NCBI GenBank assembly: GCA_944359935.1
Contig: CALVTD010000007.1
Coordinates: 1-37,423 of the forward strand
DNA length: 37,423 bases
Reading direction: 5' to 3'
Source: an uncultured Clostridia bacterium
GTDB taxonomy: Bacteria > Bacillota > Clostridia > Christensenellales > UBA1242
Shown: positions 17,517 to 25,853 of the stretch, in pieces
Numbering within the stretch: position 1 is the first letter of the stretch
Layout: each line of letters begins with the position of its first letter
Notes under the pieces: generated by a model
The model's database searches: none
Seen by the model: only the letters and a program-made list of their open reading frames with translations
Told to the model about the DNA's origin: nothing
Made by a program: the position numbers and the translations under genes

Positions 17517-18080
17517 TTAGTTTTTAGCCCTTTCCATGTAACTTCCGTCGCGAGTGTCAACCCTTACCTTTTCGCCCTGGCTGATGAAAAGAGGCACGTT
17601 CAAAACATATCCTGTTTCAAGTTTTGCAGGCTTGGTTGCTGCCTTTGATGTGTCGCCCTGAATGGCAGGTTCGCAGTCAACAACTTCAAGTTCAACAAAA
17701 GTTGGAGGATACACAGCAAATGGATTGCCTTTGTAGAAATACATTGTTGCGTTCATGTTTTCAACCATGAAGTTGAGTGCATCTGCAACAGTGTCTTTAT
17801 TAAGCGGAATTTGGTCATAAGTTTCAGTATCCATAAAGTAATAAAGTTCACCATCGTTGTAAAGATATGTCATTTCCTTTTTCTCAATAACTGCAACTTG
17901 GAATTTATCACTTGGGTTGAAAGTTGTTTCTTTAACCTGACCTGTCATAACGTTTTTAAGTTTTGCTCTAACAAATGGAGAGCCTTTGCCTGGCTTAACA
18001 TGTAAGAAGTCAATAACCGTGTAAACTGCTCCGTCCATTTCAAAAGTTGTGCCTTTTCTAAAATCTCCTGCTGTAACCAT
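17517..18080 (-). CDS. efp: Translation elongation factor P
   Basis: Relieves ribosome stalling at polyproline. The 187 aa form the three expected domains: N-terminal KOW-like ([17 protein letters not shown]), two OB folds, and the C-terminal signature [25 protein letters not shown]. The tip loop is [10 protein letters not shown] with Lys near position 32, the residue modified in many EF-Ps; the PGKGS context resembles Bacillus, where modification is 5-aminopentanol. Preceded by AAGGAG and its own promoter. Confidence 0.97.
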   Translation of the reverse strand: MVTAGDFRKGTTFEMDGAVYTVIDFLHVKPGKGSPFVRAKLKNVMTGQVKETTFNPSDKFQVAVIEKKEMTYLYNDGELYYFMDTETYDQIPLNKDTVADALNFMVENMNATMYFYKGNPFAVYPPTFVELEVVDCEPAIQGDTSKAATKPAKLETGYVLNVPLFISQGEKVRVDTRDGSYMERAKN

Positions 18081-18107
18081 AAAAATCTCCTTAAAATAGT
18101 ATATTTA

Positions 18108-18136
18108 ATCATAACACATTTATTTTCGCTGTGCAA
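18108..18136 (-). promoter_or_regulatory. Promoter of efp
   Basis: Minus-strand TTGCAC (18136-18131) and TATGAT (18113-18108) with a 17-bp spacer, and TG one base upstream of the -10. The -35 lies in the last codons of the nfo-like gene. Confidence 0.65.
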
Positions 18137-18989
18137 GTAAATTCTCATAAATATTTTTCATTTCTTTTGCATCTTGGCTTTGATGCCCTGCTGATTCACT
18201 CATAATTCTTGGATGTAAGTTGAGTTCAATCAGCGCTTCCGCCAAAGGTTCAAAGTTAGGCCCGTAAAGGTTGTCGTCAAAATTCAAATGGCGAATTTCA
18301 CCCTTTTCACCATATTGAATTTTGGAAAAATGTATGTGCGCGTTGGCGGTTTTTTCATAGCCAATCACTTCAATAGACCTGTTTAAAATGTTTAAGAAAT
18401 CTTGTTTTGTTTTAAGTGAGCCCTGAGTCAATGCATTTATATGCCCAAAATCAAAGGTTGGAATAAGGTGTTTGTTGCCTGCGCATATTTGCAAAACCTC
18501 CTCATATGTTCCAATTTGTTGTGATTTTCCCATGGTTTCTGGGCAGAGATAAATCCCCTCCAAAAGCCCCTGCTCTTCCAAATTGTTTGCAAAATCAATT
18601 ATGCGCTGTTTGGTGAGCAAAAATGCCCCATGCCTATCCATTTTGCCCGCAGAGCCAGGATGGAAAATAAGCCTGTCCGCTCCAAAATTTCTTAAAAATT
18701 TTATACCCGTTACAATATAGCCCATGGTTTTGCCAAGCAGCACTTCGTCCTGCGAGGCAAAGTTTATGTAATAAGGCGCATGCAGTGAAAGCGCAATGCC
18801 GTTTTTTCTAAACTCTTCGCCAATGTCTTTTGCAGTTTGGCTGCTCATTATGTAACCCCTGCCGAAAGAGTATTCAAACGCGTCCAAGCCTTGCTCTTTA
18901 AGCCATTTTGGCGCTTGAATAGTGCTTGTAAGTTTGCTCTCATAAAACTCTTCGCTGTTTCCTGATGGCCCAAATAAAGGCTTTTGCAT
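18120..18989 (-). CDS. Endonuclease IV-like TIM-barrel protein (AP endonuclease family 2)
   Basis: Endonuclease IV cleaves DNA at abasic sites using a trinuclear zinc centre. The 289-aa protein keeps most expected ligands: SLHAPYYINFAS (His near 69), LIFHPGSA (His near 110), CPETMGK (Glu near 150), TFDFGHINA (Asp and His near 182-185), HIHFSK (His near 219) and IMSESAG (Glu near 264). At the usual DRH triplet it reads IRH (GEIRHLNF), so one zinc-binding Asp appears replaced, and the C-terminal helices differ from Nfo. It may be a diverged AP endonuclease or a related TIM-barrel enzyme. It lies 12 bp after truB. Confidence 0.85.
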   Translation of the reverse strand: MQKPLFGPSGNSEEFYESKLTSTIQAPKWLKEQGLDAFEYSFGRGYIMSSQTAKDIGEEFRKNGIALSLHAPYYINFASQDEVLLGKTMGYIVTGIKFLRNFGADRLIFHPGSAGKMDRHGAFLLTKQRIIDFANNLEEQGLLEGIYLCPETMGKSQQIGTYEEVLQICAGNKHLIPTFDFGHINALTQGSLKTKQDFLNILNRSIEVIGYEKTANAHIHFSKIQYGEKGEIRHLNFDDNLYGPNFEPLAEALIELNLHPRIMSESAGHQSQDAKEMKNIYENLLAQRK

Positions 18990-19000
18990 GTTGTCCTCCT

Positions 19001-19840
19001 TTAATTTAACCGTAAAGTTAACTTTAAAAGTCCGTTTTTTACTTCACCAACCCCCATAAACGCACTGCCGTAAATTCGGTATTTGCCGTCAGGATTTTGT
19101 GATTTTAAAAACTGACCGTTCAATAATTTTGCCTCAGCCTGATTATCTAAAAATATTTTATCATATTCAAACAAAGTGTCAGGTGAAATCAAATTAAACT
19201 TTCCATTTTTAATTTCTTCAAGAGTAAATGCATCTTTTAAATCAAATTGCCCACATTTTGTGCGTGTTATGTCATAACACACACCACATGTTGATAATGC
19301 GGCGGCTAAGTCGCGACATAACGCACGAACATATGTGCCTGATGAGCAATGCAGACGAAACAAAAATGTGTTTTTATCCGTCTGTTTAACAAGGTTAAGG
19401 TTGTAGATGTAAACCTCTTTCGATTTTAGGCTCACCTCTTTGCCCTCGCGCTTTAATTCATAGGCCTTTTTGCCGTTTATTTTTTTTGCTGAATATTCAG
19501 GCGGCATTTGCAAAATTTTGCCCTGAAAGGCTGGCAGAGCACTTTTAACTTCTGTTTCGGTTATGTTTACATCCTCTGTTTTTGTAATCTCGCCTTCTAA
19601 ATCAAAGGTGTCGGTCTGCTCGCCAAATTTAAAAGTGGTAAGATATTCTTTATCCTTGTTTAAAAAATAATCAAAAAGTTTGGTGCTTGAATTGATTGTG
19701 ATTGGCAAAAGCCCTTGCGCCTCAACATCCAAAGTTCCAAGATGCCCGGCTTTTAAAGCGCCAACGCTTTTTTTAACAACGTTGACGGCGGTGTTGGACG
19801 AAAGCCCTCGGGGCTTATTCAATAAGATTATTCCTGTCAT
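19001..19840 (-). CDS. truB: tRNA pseudouridine-55 synthase
   Basis: Makes pseudouridine 55 in the tRNA T loop. The 279 aa start MTGIILLNKPRGLSSNTAVN and have the catalytic motif HLGTLDVEAQGLLPI (Asp near 38; the usual Pro after Asp is Val here), KEYLTTFKFGEQTDTFDLEG near 64, PPEYSAKKINGKKAYELKREG near 114, and LHCSSGTYVRALCRDLA near 164. The C-terminal PUA-like part is short. Its ATG overlaps the nrnA stop. ribF, which normally follows truB, is absent here. Confidence 0.95.
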   Translation of the reverse strand: MTGIILLNKPRGLSSNTAVNVVKKSVGALKAGHLGTLDVEAQGLLPITINSSTKLFDYFLNKDKEYLTTFKFGEQTDTFDLEGEITKTEDVNITETEVKSALPAFQGKILQMPPEYSAKKINGKKAYELKREGKEVSLKSKEVYIYNLNLVKQTDKNTFLFRLHCSSGTYVRALCRDLAAALSTCGVCYDITRTKCGQFDLKDAFTLEEIKNGKFNLISPDTLFEYDKIFLDNQAEAKLLNGQFLKSQNPDGKYRIYGSAFMGVGEVKNGLLKLTLRLN

Positions 19841-20790
19841 CGCAGTTCCTTTATGGCTTGCAAGATTTTTGTTTTTGCGTCTTTTTCGCTTCCCTTAATT
19901 TTGCAAGCAGCGGCAAGAATGTGTCCGCCTCCCCCAAACCTTTCTGCAACTTTGGCAACATTGTATGGCGCCTTTGCCCTGAGTGAGCAAGAGAAAACAT
20001 TGTTTTGTTCCTGTTTAATCAAGCAGGAAAAGTTGATGCCATCCAGATATACCAACTTGTTTGAAAAATTCATGCATTGGTTTGGTTTTGTTCCAGTTTG
20101 CTTAAAGTCTTTGGTGGTTAAAGACGAAATGGCAACATCACCATGAATTTCAAGTTTTTCAGCCATGCGCTTTGAAAGATTGAATTGCTGCACGCTTTGT
20201 GTTCGCAAAAGCATGTCGCTGGCCTTGTGAATGTCTGCACCATATTCAATCAATTTTAATGCATTTTCAAAAGTGGATTTGCCAACAGTGTCAATCAAAA
20301 ACCCGTCCGTGTCTGTCAAAATGCCTGCATAAAGATAGGTTGCCGTTTGTTTGCTTGGCTTTTGCCCCATTTTTTCAATAAGCTCTAAAACCACTTCACA
20401 GGCTGAGGTGTAAGGCAAAGTGAGTTCAATTTTTGCGTCATGAAATAAGCCAGAATGGTGGTCTAGCCTTATTGTGTTTGGGTGGTTTTTAAACACCTCA
20501 GCATATCTGCCCAGCCTGCCTGCGTTTGGTGTGTCCACCATAATCATAAGGTCGCATTCTTTTGGCTGGTCTTTCAACATTGTTACATCAAAAAACCTGG
20601 CATCAAGTTCGGTGATTTTGCTGTCCACAAACATCTCAACCTTTTTGCCGAGTTTTTTAAGAAATGTAGAAAGCCCGTAAAGCGCGCCCAAGCCGTCTGG
20701 GTCATAACTCACATGAGCAAACACGGCAACAGTTTTTGCCGCGTTTATTTTTTCTATAATTTGCTCAAATGTTTTTTCAGTTTTCGTCAT
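19837..20790 (-). CDS. nrnA: DHH/DHHA1 phosphoesterase (NrnA-like oligoribonuclease/pAp phosphatase)
   Basis: NrnA degrades nanoRNA oligonucleotides and can dephosphorylate pAp. The 317 aa have the DHH motifs AHVSYDPDGLGA near 25, VDTPNAGRLG near 86, IRLDHHSG near 108, and GILTDTDGF near 160, and the C-terminal DHHA1 nucleic-acid motif RFGGGGHILAAACKI near 285. Start ATG 20790 has CGGAG seven bases upstream and overlaps rbfA by 14 bp; the longer frame from 20814 lacks a site. The place between rbfA and truB is the conserved one in Firmicutes. Confidence 0.93.
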   Translation of the reverse strand: MTKTEKTFEQIIEKINAAKTVAVFAHVSYDPDGLGALYGLSTFLKKLGKKVEMFVDSKITELDARFFDVTMLKDQPKECDLMIMVDTPNAGRLGRYAEVFKNHPNTIRLDHHSGLFHDAKIELTLPYTSACEVVLELIEKMGQKPSKQTATYLYAGILTDTDGFLIDTVGKSTFENALKLIEYGADIHKASDMLLRTQSVQQFNLSKRMAEKLEIHGDVAISSLTTKDFKQTGTKPNQCMNFSNKLVYLDGINFSCLIKQEQNNVFSCSLRAKAPYNVAKVAERFGGGGHILAAACKIKGSEKDAKTKILQAIKELR

Positions 20791-21148
20791 CTTCCGTCTC
20801 CGGAGGGATGTCAAGCCCCTTTAAAATTTCTTCAACCCTAATTGCGTTTTGCATGCTTTTGTCAAACACCAAATCAAGTTGTGGAATATGTGGCATGTCC
20901 AGCATAGAGGCAAGTTGATTTTTTATATACCCCTGAGATTTTTTAAGCACGCCCATAACCTCATCTGCTTTTGAGTAGTCGCCGTCAGTGAGCGCAATTT
21001 TAACTTTGCAATATCTAAAATCAGGTGAAACTTTAACTTCGCTCACACCCACAAAAGGCGTAATGCGTGGGTCGTTCATGTGAAAATGCAAAATTTGTTG
21101 CAATGCTTTTTGAATTTGCGAATTTGCTCGTTCAATTCTGTTTGACAT
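20777..21148 (-). CDS. rbfA: Ribosome-binding factor A
   Basis: KH-fold 30S maturation factor. The 123 aa have MSNRIERANSQIQKALQQIL, MNDPRITPFVGVSEVKVSPDF and KSQGYIKNQLASMLDMPHIPQLDLVFD, all family signatures, ending in an acidic tail. Starts 2 bp after infB with GGGGG as ribosome site. Confidence 0.96.
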   Translation of the reverse strand: MSNRIERANSQIQKALQQILHFHMNDPRITPFVGVSEVKVSPDFRYCKVKIALTDGDYSKADEVMGVLKKSQGYIKNQLASMLDMPHIPQLDLVFDKSMQNAIRVEEILKGLDIPPETEDDEN

Positions 21149-21150
21149 TT

Positions 21151-23595
21151 CTACCCCCTATTTATAGGAACGCTGATGTAGCATTCGATAGTGTCGCCCT
21201 CTTTGAAGTCAATGTTATCGCGCAGTTTTATGCCGCATTCATAGCCTTTAACAACTTCGGCTTTTTCGTCCTTAACGATTTTAAGGCTTTCAACACTGGT
21301 TACGCCAATTTCCTCATCGCCACGTTTAACTTTGGCAATGCAGCCCCTGGTGATTTTTCCATCCTTAACCATACAACCTGCAACCTTACCCGCTGTGGAA
21401 AGTTTGAACACAACCCTAATTTCAGCATAGCCAATATATTGCTCTTCATATTTGATTGAAAGCATGCCATTGATTGCGCGAGTAACGTCGTCCACAACTT
21501 CGTAGATGATTTTGTATTCTTTGATTTCAACTTTTTGCCTGTCAGCCAAAAGTTTTGCTTTTGAGCCAGGCTTGATGTTGAAAGAAATTATGATTGCTTT
21601 TGTTGTTTCAGCAAGCACAACATCGCTTTCGTTTACAGGGCCAGTGGCCGCATGCACGATGTTAACTTTTGCCTCTTCATTGCTGATTGGTGAAAGCGTT
21701 GAAACCAGAGCCTCAACCGAGCCTTGTGTGTCTGCCTTAATAATTAAATTGAGGTTTTTAAGCGTGCCTTCATTAACCTTATCCATAAAGTTATCCAGGC
21801 TGAAACCAGAAGTTGTAAGTGCTTTTTCCTTCTTAATTTTGTCGATACGCTCTTGAATTACCTGTTTTGAAATTGATTCTTCAAGCACATAGAATTCATC
21901 GCCGGAAGATGGAACCTCGTTGAACCCAAGAACTGAAATTGGTGTGGAAGGCGCTGCTTGCTTAACTGCTTTGCCATTTTCGTCAAACATTGCCTTAACC
22001 TTGCCATATGTGAGGCCTGCAAGGAAACTATCTCCCACTTTAAGAGTGCCGTTTTGAACCAGAACTGTTGCAACAGGGCCTCTGTTTTTATCAAGTTCTG
22101 CTTCCAAAATAACGCCAGTTGCTTTTCTGTTTGGATTTGCTTTAAGTTCTTCCATATCAGCAACAAGCAAAATCATGCTTTTAAGTTCATCCATGCCTTG
22201 ACCTGTTTTGGCTGAAACAGGCACAACAACTGTATTGCCACCCCATTCTTCTGGCAAAACATCATGTTCGGCAAGTTGTTGTTTAACCCTGTCGATGTTC
22301 GCCTCTGGCTTGTCTATTTTGTTGATTGCAACAATCATTGGCACGCCTGCTGCTTTAATGTGATTGATTGCTTCAATGGTTTGTGGCATAATGCCGTCAT
22401 CTGCGGCAACCACCAAAATGGCAATGTCTGTGGCCTTTGCGCCCCTTGCCCTCATCTGTGTGAAGGCAGCGTGACCAGGAGTGTCAATGAAAGTGATTTT
22501 TTCGTTGTTGAATGTAATTTGGTAAGCGCCAATTTTTTGAGTTATGCCACCCGCCTCACTTGCAACAACATTGCTTTTTCTAAATGCGTCCAAAAGCGAG
22601 GTTTTGCCATGGTCGACATGGCCCATGACAGTAACAACTGGTGGGCGCTTAACAAGATTTTTGTCGTCATCGTTATGGCTGAAATCAAAAAGTTTTTCTT
22701 CCATGGTTTTGTCAAGTTTAAGTTCAAGCGTGATGCCAAGTTCGCTGCACACAAGTTCAGCCGTGTCAAAATCAATGGTGGAATTGATTGTTGCCATAAT
22801 GCCTAAAATCATCAGTTTCTTCACGATGTCAACAACTGGTTTGCCAGTTTTTTCACTTAAATCTTTAACAGTTATTTCCTTTTGATTTAAAACAAGATGG
22901 GTAATTTTTGGCGCAACAATGGTTTCAGTTTTCTTTTTAACTTTGTTAAAAAGTTTTCTTGAACCCATGGTTGTTTCTTCAAAGCCATCCTCACTCATTG
23001 TTATAACGCTTTTTCTAGTGTCAGTTTTGCGTTGTTGTGGACGCTGTTTTTCTTCAATAATGTTTTTCTTAGGCGATTTGTTTTTGTTGCCAAAGTTACG
23101 CTCTGGTTGAGCAACGATTGGTTCTTGTTCTGCTGCAAAAGAGCGGAAGTTGTTCACCTTGGTTGAAACAAAACTTGCACCCTTTGAAAAACCGCCCTGT
23201 TTGTTTTGGAATGGTTTTTTATTGTCAAAGTTTTTGTTGAATGGTTTTTGACCATTAAACTGCTGATTTTTTCTAAAATCTTGGTTCGGTTTATTTAATC
23301 CAGATGGTTTTTCTGCAACCTTAAATTCTTTTTGAGCGGAGTTTTTAGGGCTTGACAAACCCTCTTGCTTGGTTTGAGCAAGTTGCTTTTCATTTTGTTC
23401 TTCTGGAATTACCGTTGGCTTTTGTTCTTGCGCCTGAGTTTTTATTTCAAGGGCCTTTTTAGCATTGGTCGCGAGCCTTGAAAAATCATCAAGTTGGCTT
23501 TTTAGCGAACGAATATCCCTTAAAATTTCAAGGATATAGCCATCTTTTTGCATTCCATGAATGGTTTTTAAATTGTTTAGTGTGTTGTTTGCCAA
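21151..23595 (-). CDS. infB: Translation initiation factor IF-2
   Basis: GTPase that brings fMet-tRNA to the 30S subunit and promotes subunit joining. The 814 aa comprise an N-terminal region rich in Asn, Gln, Lys and Phe (residues about 55-200, low complexity), a short IF2-N domain ([22 protein letters not shown] near 240), the G domain with [18 protein letters not shown] near 322, DTPGHAAF near 370 and [10 protein letters not shown] near 423, then domains II, III and the fMet-tRNA binding C2 domain ([13 protein letters not shown] at the end). It starts at TTG 23595, seven bases after AAGGAG. Confidence 0.97.
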   Translation of the reverse strand: MANNTLNNLKTIHGMQKDGYILEILRDIRSLKSQLDDFSRLATNAKKALEIKTQAQEQKPTVIPEEQNEKQLAQTKQEGLSSPKNSAQKEFKVAEKPSGLNKPNQDFRKNQQFNGQKPFNKNFDNKKPFQNKQGGFSKGASFVSTKVNNFRSFAAEQEPIVAQPERNFGNKNKSPKKNIIEEKQRPQQRKTDTRKSVITMSEDGFEETTMGSRKLFNKVKKKTETIVAPKITHLVLNQKEITVKDLSEKTGKPVVDIVKKLMILGIMATINSTIDFDTAELVCSELGITLELKLDKTMEEKLFDFSHNDDDKNLVKRPPVVTVMGHVDHGKTSLLDAFRKSNVVASEAGGITQKIGAYQITFNNEKITFIDTPGHAAFTQMRARGAKATDIAILVVAADDGIMPQTIEAINHIKAAGVPMIVAINKIDKPEANIDRVKQQLAEHDVLPEEWGGNTVVVPVSAKTGQGMDELKSMILLVADMEELKANPNRKATGVILEAELDKNRGPVATVLVQNGTLKVGDSFLAGLTYGKVKAMFDENGKAVKQAAPSTPISVLGFNEVPSSGDEFYVLEESISKQVIQERIDKIKKEKALTTSGFSLDNFMDKVNEGTLKNLNLIIKADTQGSVEALVSTLSPISNEEAKVNIVHAATGPVNESDVVLAETTKAIIISFNIKPGSKAKLLADRQKVEIKEYKIIYEVVDDVTRAINGMLSIKYEEQYIGYAEIRVVFKLSTAGKVAGCMVKDGKITRGCIAKVKRGDEEIGVTSVESLKIVKDEKAEVVKGYECGIKLRDNIDFKEGDTIECYISVPINRG

Positions 23596-23611
23596 GTTTT
23601 AACTCCTTCAA

Positions 23612-23890
23612 TTACAAATATTTTTTTATCTCTTCACTTAGACCTTTATTTTTAAAAGCGATTATTTTTATATTTTTGCCGATGACCTCGTCCAGCCCAT
23701 CGATTTCGTAGCCTTCAATTCCCCTTTCTTGCAATTTTGCAAAAACCTTTTTGCTGGTTTTTCCGGCCGCCTTATCCACAAGCACGAGATAAAGTTTTTT
23801 GGTGTATCCGTCCAAATTGTCGCTGCCGATGACTGCGTTTCCGCCCTGCATGGCAATGCCAATGTAAGAGGATAATTTATCAATCTGCAT
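23612..23890 (-). CDS. L7Ae-family RNA-binding protein, YlxQ type
   Basis: Small L7Ae/L30e-fold protein probably binding kink-turn RNA. The 93 aa start MQIDKLSSYIGIAMQGGNAVIGSD and continue KLYLVLVDKAAGKTSKKVFAKLQERG, as in YlxQ. ATG 23890 overlaps ylxR by 11 bp and has GAGG nine bases upstream; the frame open to 23929 has no support. Its place between ylxR and infB is the conserved one. Confidence 0.9.
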   Translation of the reverse strand: MQIDKLSSYIGIAMQGGNAVIGSDNLDGYTKKLYLVLVDKAAGKTSKKVFAKLQERGIEGYEIDGLDEVIGKNIKIIAFKNKGLSEEIKKYL

Positions 23891-24137
23891 TTTTGATAAC
23901 CTCATCGTAAATTTCTTGCGGAACTTCACATTTGAATGCTTTATTAAGAAGTTTGCCCTTCTTCATTTTGGCAAGGCAATCTGCATTTTTGCAGACATAT
24001 GCGCCTCTGCCATTTAACTTGCCCGTTTTGTCAACAGCAAACTGCCCCTCTTTGTTTTTAACAACCCTTATCAGTTGTTTTTTGTCATACATATTGCGGC
24101 AGATAATGCACATCCTTTGTGGCAGTTTTTTATTCAT
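23880..24137 (-). CDS. YlxR family nucleic-acid-binding protein
   Basis: YlxR proteins bind RNA and have been reported to affect transcription and RNase P. The 85 aa match the family: PQRMCIICRNMYDKKQLIRVVKN, GRGAYVCKNADCLAKMKKGKLLNKAF. Two Cys pairs (CIIC and a later C...C) are visible. The ATG lies within the last codons of nusA, 8-bp overlap, with GGAGAGG upstream. Confidence 0.94.
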   Translation of the reverse strand: MNKKLPQRMCIICRNMYDKKQLIRVVKNKEGQFAVDKTGKLNGRGAYVCKNADCLAKMKKGKLLNKAFKCEVPQEIYDEVIKNAD

Positions 24138-25284
24138 CGTCCTCTCCTGTTATTTCTTCAAGGTCGTCAAAAGTTGCAAATGAATCATTTTCGTCAAGGT
24201 CAACAAGTTCATATTCAACTTCCTTAGGCGCTTCGGTTACCTTTCCAAGTGAACTTTCTGGCTTCACTTCAATTTTCCAACCTGTAAGCCTTGCTGCAAG
24301 CCTTACGTTTTGACCGTTTTTGCCGATGGCAAGTGAAAGTTTGTCGTCAGGCACAATAACTCGTGAAGCATTCAAACTTTCGTTGGTTTCAACGCTAAGC
24401 ACTTTGGCTGGGCTGAGTGCCCTTGCGATATATTCAAGTGGATCATCACTGTAAACAATTAAATCAATCTTTTCGCCGTTGAGTTCTGCCACAATGGTGT
24501 TGATTCTTATGCCATGGTTGCCCACGCATGCGCCAACAGGGTCTATGTTAGGTTTTTCTGTGTAGATTGCCACTTTTGACCTGCTGCCAGGGTCTCTTGC
24601 AATGTTTTTGATTTTAACATCGCCAGATGCAATTTCTGGAATTTCAAGTTCGAAAATTTTTCTTACAAAGCCAATATTGCTTCTGGTAACTTGAATTTGA
24701 GGGCCGCGGAAAGAATCTTTAATTTTCTTAACATACACTTTAATCCTTTGGCCAACCTCATATTTTTCGCCTGGAATTTGGTCGGATGGAAGCATAATGC
24801 CTTCAACATGTGAGCCTGAAATTTGAACATAAACAGTGCCGTTATCAATTCGCTTGATGATTGTGGTTAATAGTTCATCTTCCTTTTCCGAAATTTCAGC
24901 AACTGCCATGTCGCGTTCAAACTCTTTAAGCCTTTGCATAACAACTTGCTTTGCGGTTTGAGCGGCAATTCTGCCAAAATCTTTGGTGGTTTCTTCGGTT
25001 GCAACCACATCGCCCAATTTATAGGATTTTTTAATCAGCCTTGCCTCGTCAAGAGAAATTTCTTTATCAGGGTCTGCCACCTCATCAACAACTGTTTTAT
25101 ATGAATAGATTTTAATGGTGTTTTTCTCTGGATAAAGTTTCACGCTTGCGCTTTTTGCCTCACCATACATCTTTTTGTAAGCGGATGTTAAAGCAAATTC
25201 AAGTGCCTCAATAAATTTTTCTTTGTTAATTTTCTTTTCGGTTTCCAGGTCGTCTAATGCCTGAAAAAAGTCTTTGTTAATCAT
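24130..25284 (-). CDS. nusA: Transcription termination/antitermination protein NusA
   Basis: Binds RNA polymerase and nascent RNA, tuning pausing, termination and antitermination. The 384 aa have the N-terminal polymerase-binding domain (1-125), an S1 domain (VYVQISGSHVEGIMLPSDQIPGEKYEVGQRI near 150), KH1 (EIPEIASGDVKIKNIARDPGSRSKVAIYT near 214; DPVGACVGNHGIRINTIV near 248) and KH2 (VPDDKLSLAIGKNGQNVRLAARLTGWKI near 315). The acidic tail is about 45 aa, and there are no gammaproteobacterial AR repeats, as usual for Firmicutes. Confidence 0.97.
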   Translation of the reverse strand: MINKDFFQALDDLETEKKINKEKFIEALEFALTSAYKKMYGEAKSASVKLYPEKNTIKIYSYKTVVDEVADPDKEISLDEARLIKKSYKLGDVVATEETTKDFGRIAAQTAKQVVMQRLKEFERDMAVAEISEKEDELLTTIIKRIDNGTVYVQISGSHVEGIMLPSDQIPGEKYEVGQRIKVYVKKIKDSFRGPQIQVTRSNIGFVRKIFELEIPEIASGDVKIKNIARDPGSRSKVAIYTEKPNIDPVGACVGNHGIRINTIVAELNGEKIDLIVYSDDPLEYIARALSPAKVLSVETNESLNASRVIVPDDKLSLAIGKNGQNVRLAARLTGWKIEVKPESSLGKVTEAPKEVEYELVDLDENDSFATFDDLEEITGEDDE

Positions 25285-25296
25285 GTTTGTTCTCCT

Positions 25297-25755
25297 TTAA
25301 AATTTTATAACTGGTTCGATGTGTGCAATTTTGCTTCGCTCGAAAGTTTGCTCATCGTTGCCATTTTTAATTTTTACGATTTTTTCATCAAAGTAAATCA
25401 GTTGCCCTTCAAACTTTTTCTTGCCATCAAGTTTTTGAAATAAGGTTATTTCAATCTCGCCGCCCATGTTACGTTTAAAATCACGCTCGGTTTTAATTGG
25501 CCTGTCAATGCCTGGTGAACTTACCGACAAAATGTATGGCTTGTCGTCAGTTGGGTTCAACTCGTCCAAGATTGGGTCGATGATTTTATGAACTTTTTCG
25601 CAATCGTCAATGGTGACGCCCTGTTCGCTGTCAATTGTGAAAACAAGGTTCATACCATTGGCTTCTTTTTGATAAGTAACGTCCACAAGTTCATAGCCGT
25701 TCTGCTCAATGATTGGTTGCAATTTTTCTTTGCAAACTTCTTTGACTTTAATCAA
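25297..25755 (-). CDS. rimP: Ribosome maturation factor RimP
   Basis: Assists 30S assembly. The 152 aa have the N-terminal alpha/beta domain (LQPIIEQNGYELVDVTYQKE; DDCEKVHKIIDPILDE), the signature YILSVSSPGIDRPIKTERDF near 85, and an SH3-like C-terminal domain. It starts at TTG 25755, five bases after AAGGAGG. First gene of the nusA-infB operon. Confidence 0.95.
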   Translation of the reverse strand: MIKVKEVCKEKLQPIIEQNGYELVDVTYQKEANGMNLVFTIDSEQGVTIDDCEKVHKIIDPILDELNPTDDKPYILSVSSPGIDRPIKTERDFKRNMGGEIEITLFQKLDGKKKFEGQLIYFDEKIVKIKNGNDEQTFERSKIAHIEPVIKF

Positions 25756-25778
25756 TTTTTCCTCCTTCTACAAATGAA

Positions 25779-25796
25779 GTGGGCATCACTGCCCAC
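25779..25796 (-). promoter_or_regulatory. Hairpin with GTGA tetraloop in the rimP-nusA leader
   Basis: Perfect 7-bp stem GTGGGCA/TGCCCAC with a GNRA-type GTGA loop on the minus strand. There is no T run, so it is not a terminator. It lies 24 bp before the rimP start in a leader of about 57 nt. Confidence 0.6.
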
Positions 25797-25819
25797 CTCC
25801 AAAATTTCTAGCCATTGTT

Positions 25820-25848
25820 ATTATATCACATTATTGCCATAAAATCAA
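25820..25848 (-). promoter_or_regulatory. Promoter of rimP-nusA-infB operon
   Basis: Minus-strand TTGATT (25848-25843) and TATAAT (25825-25820), 17-bp spacer, with TGA directly before the -10 as an extended element. It starts right after the stop of the truncated polC. Confidence 0.75.
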
Positions 25849-25853
25849 GGATT

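Noticed and set aside
22264..22806. 180-codon plus-strand frame over infB.
   Set aside because: Antisense to the conserved G domain of IF-2; no ribosome site or family resemblance.
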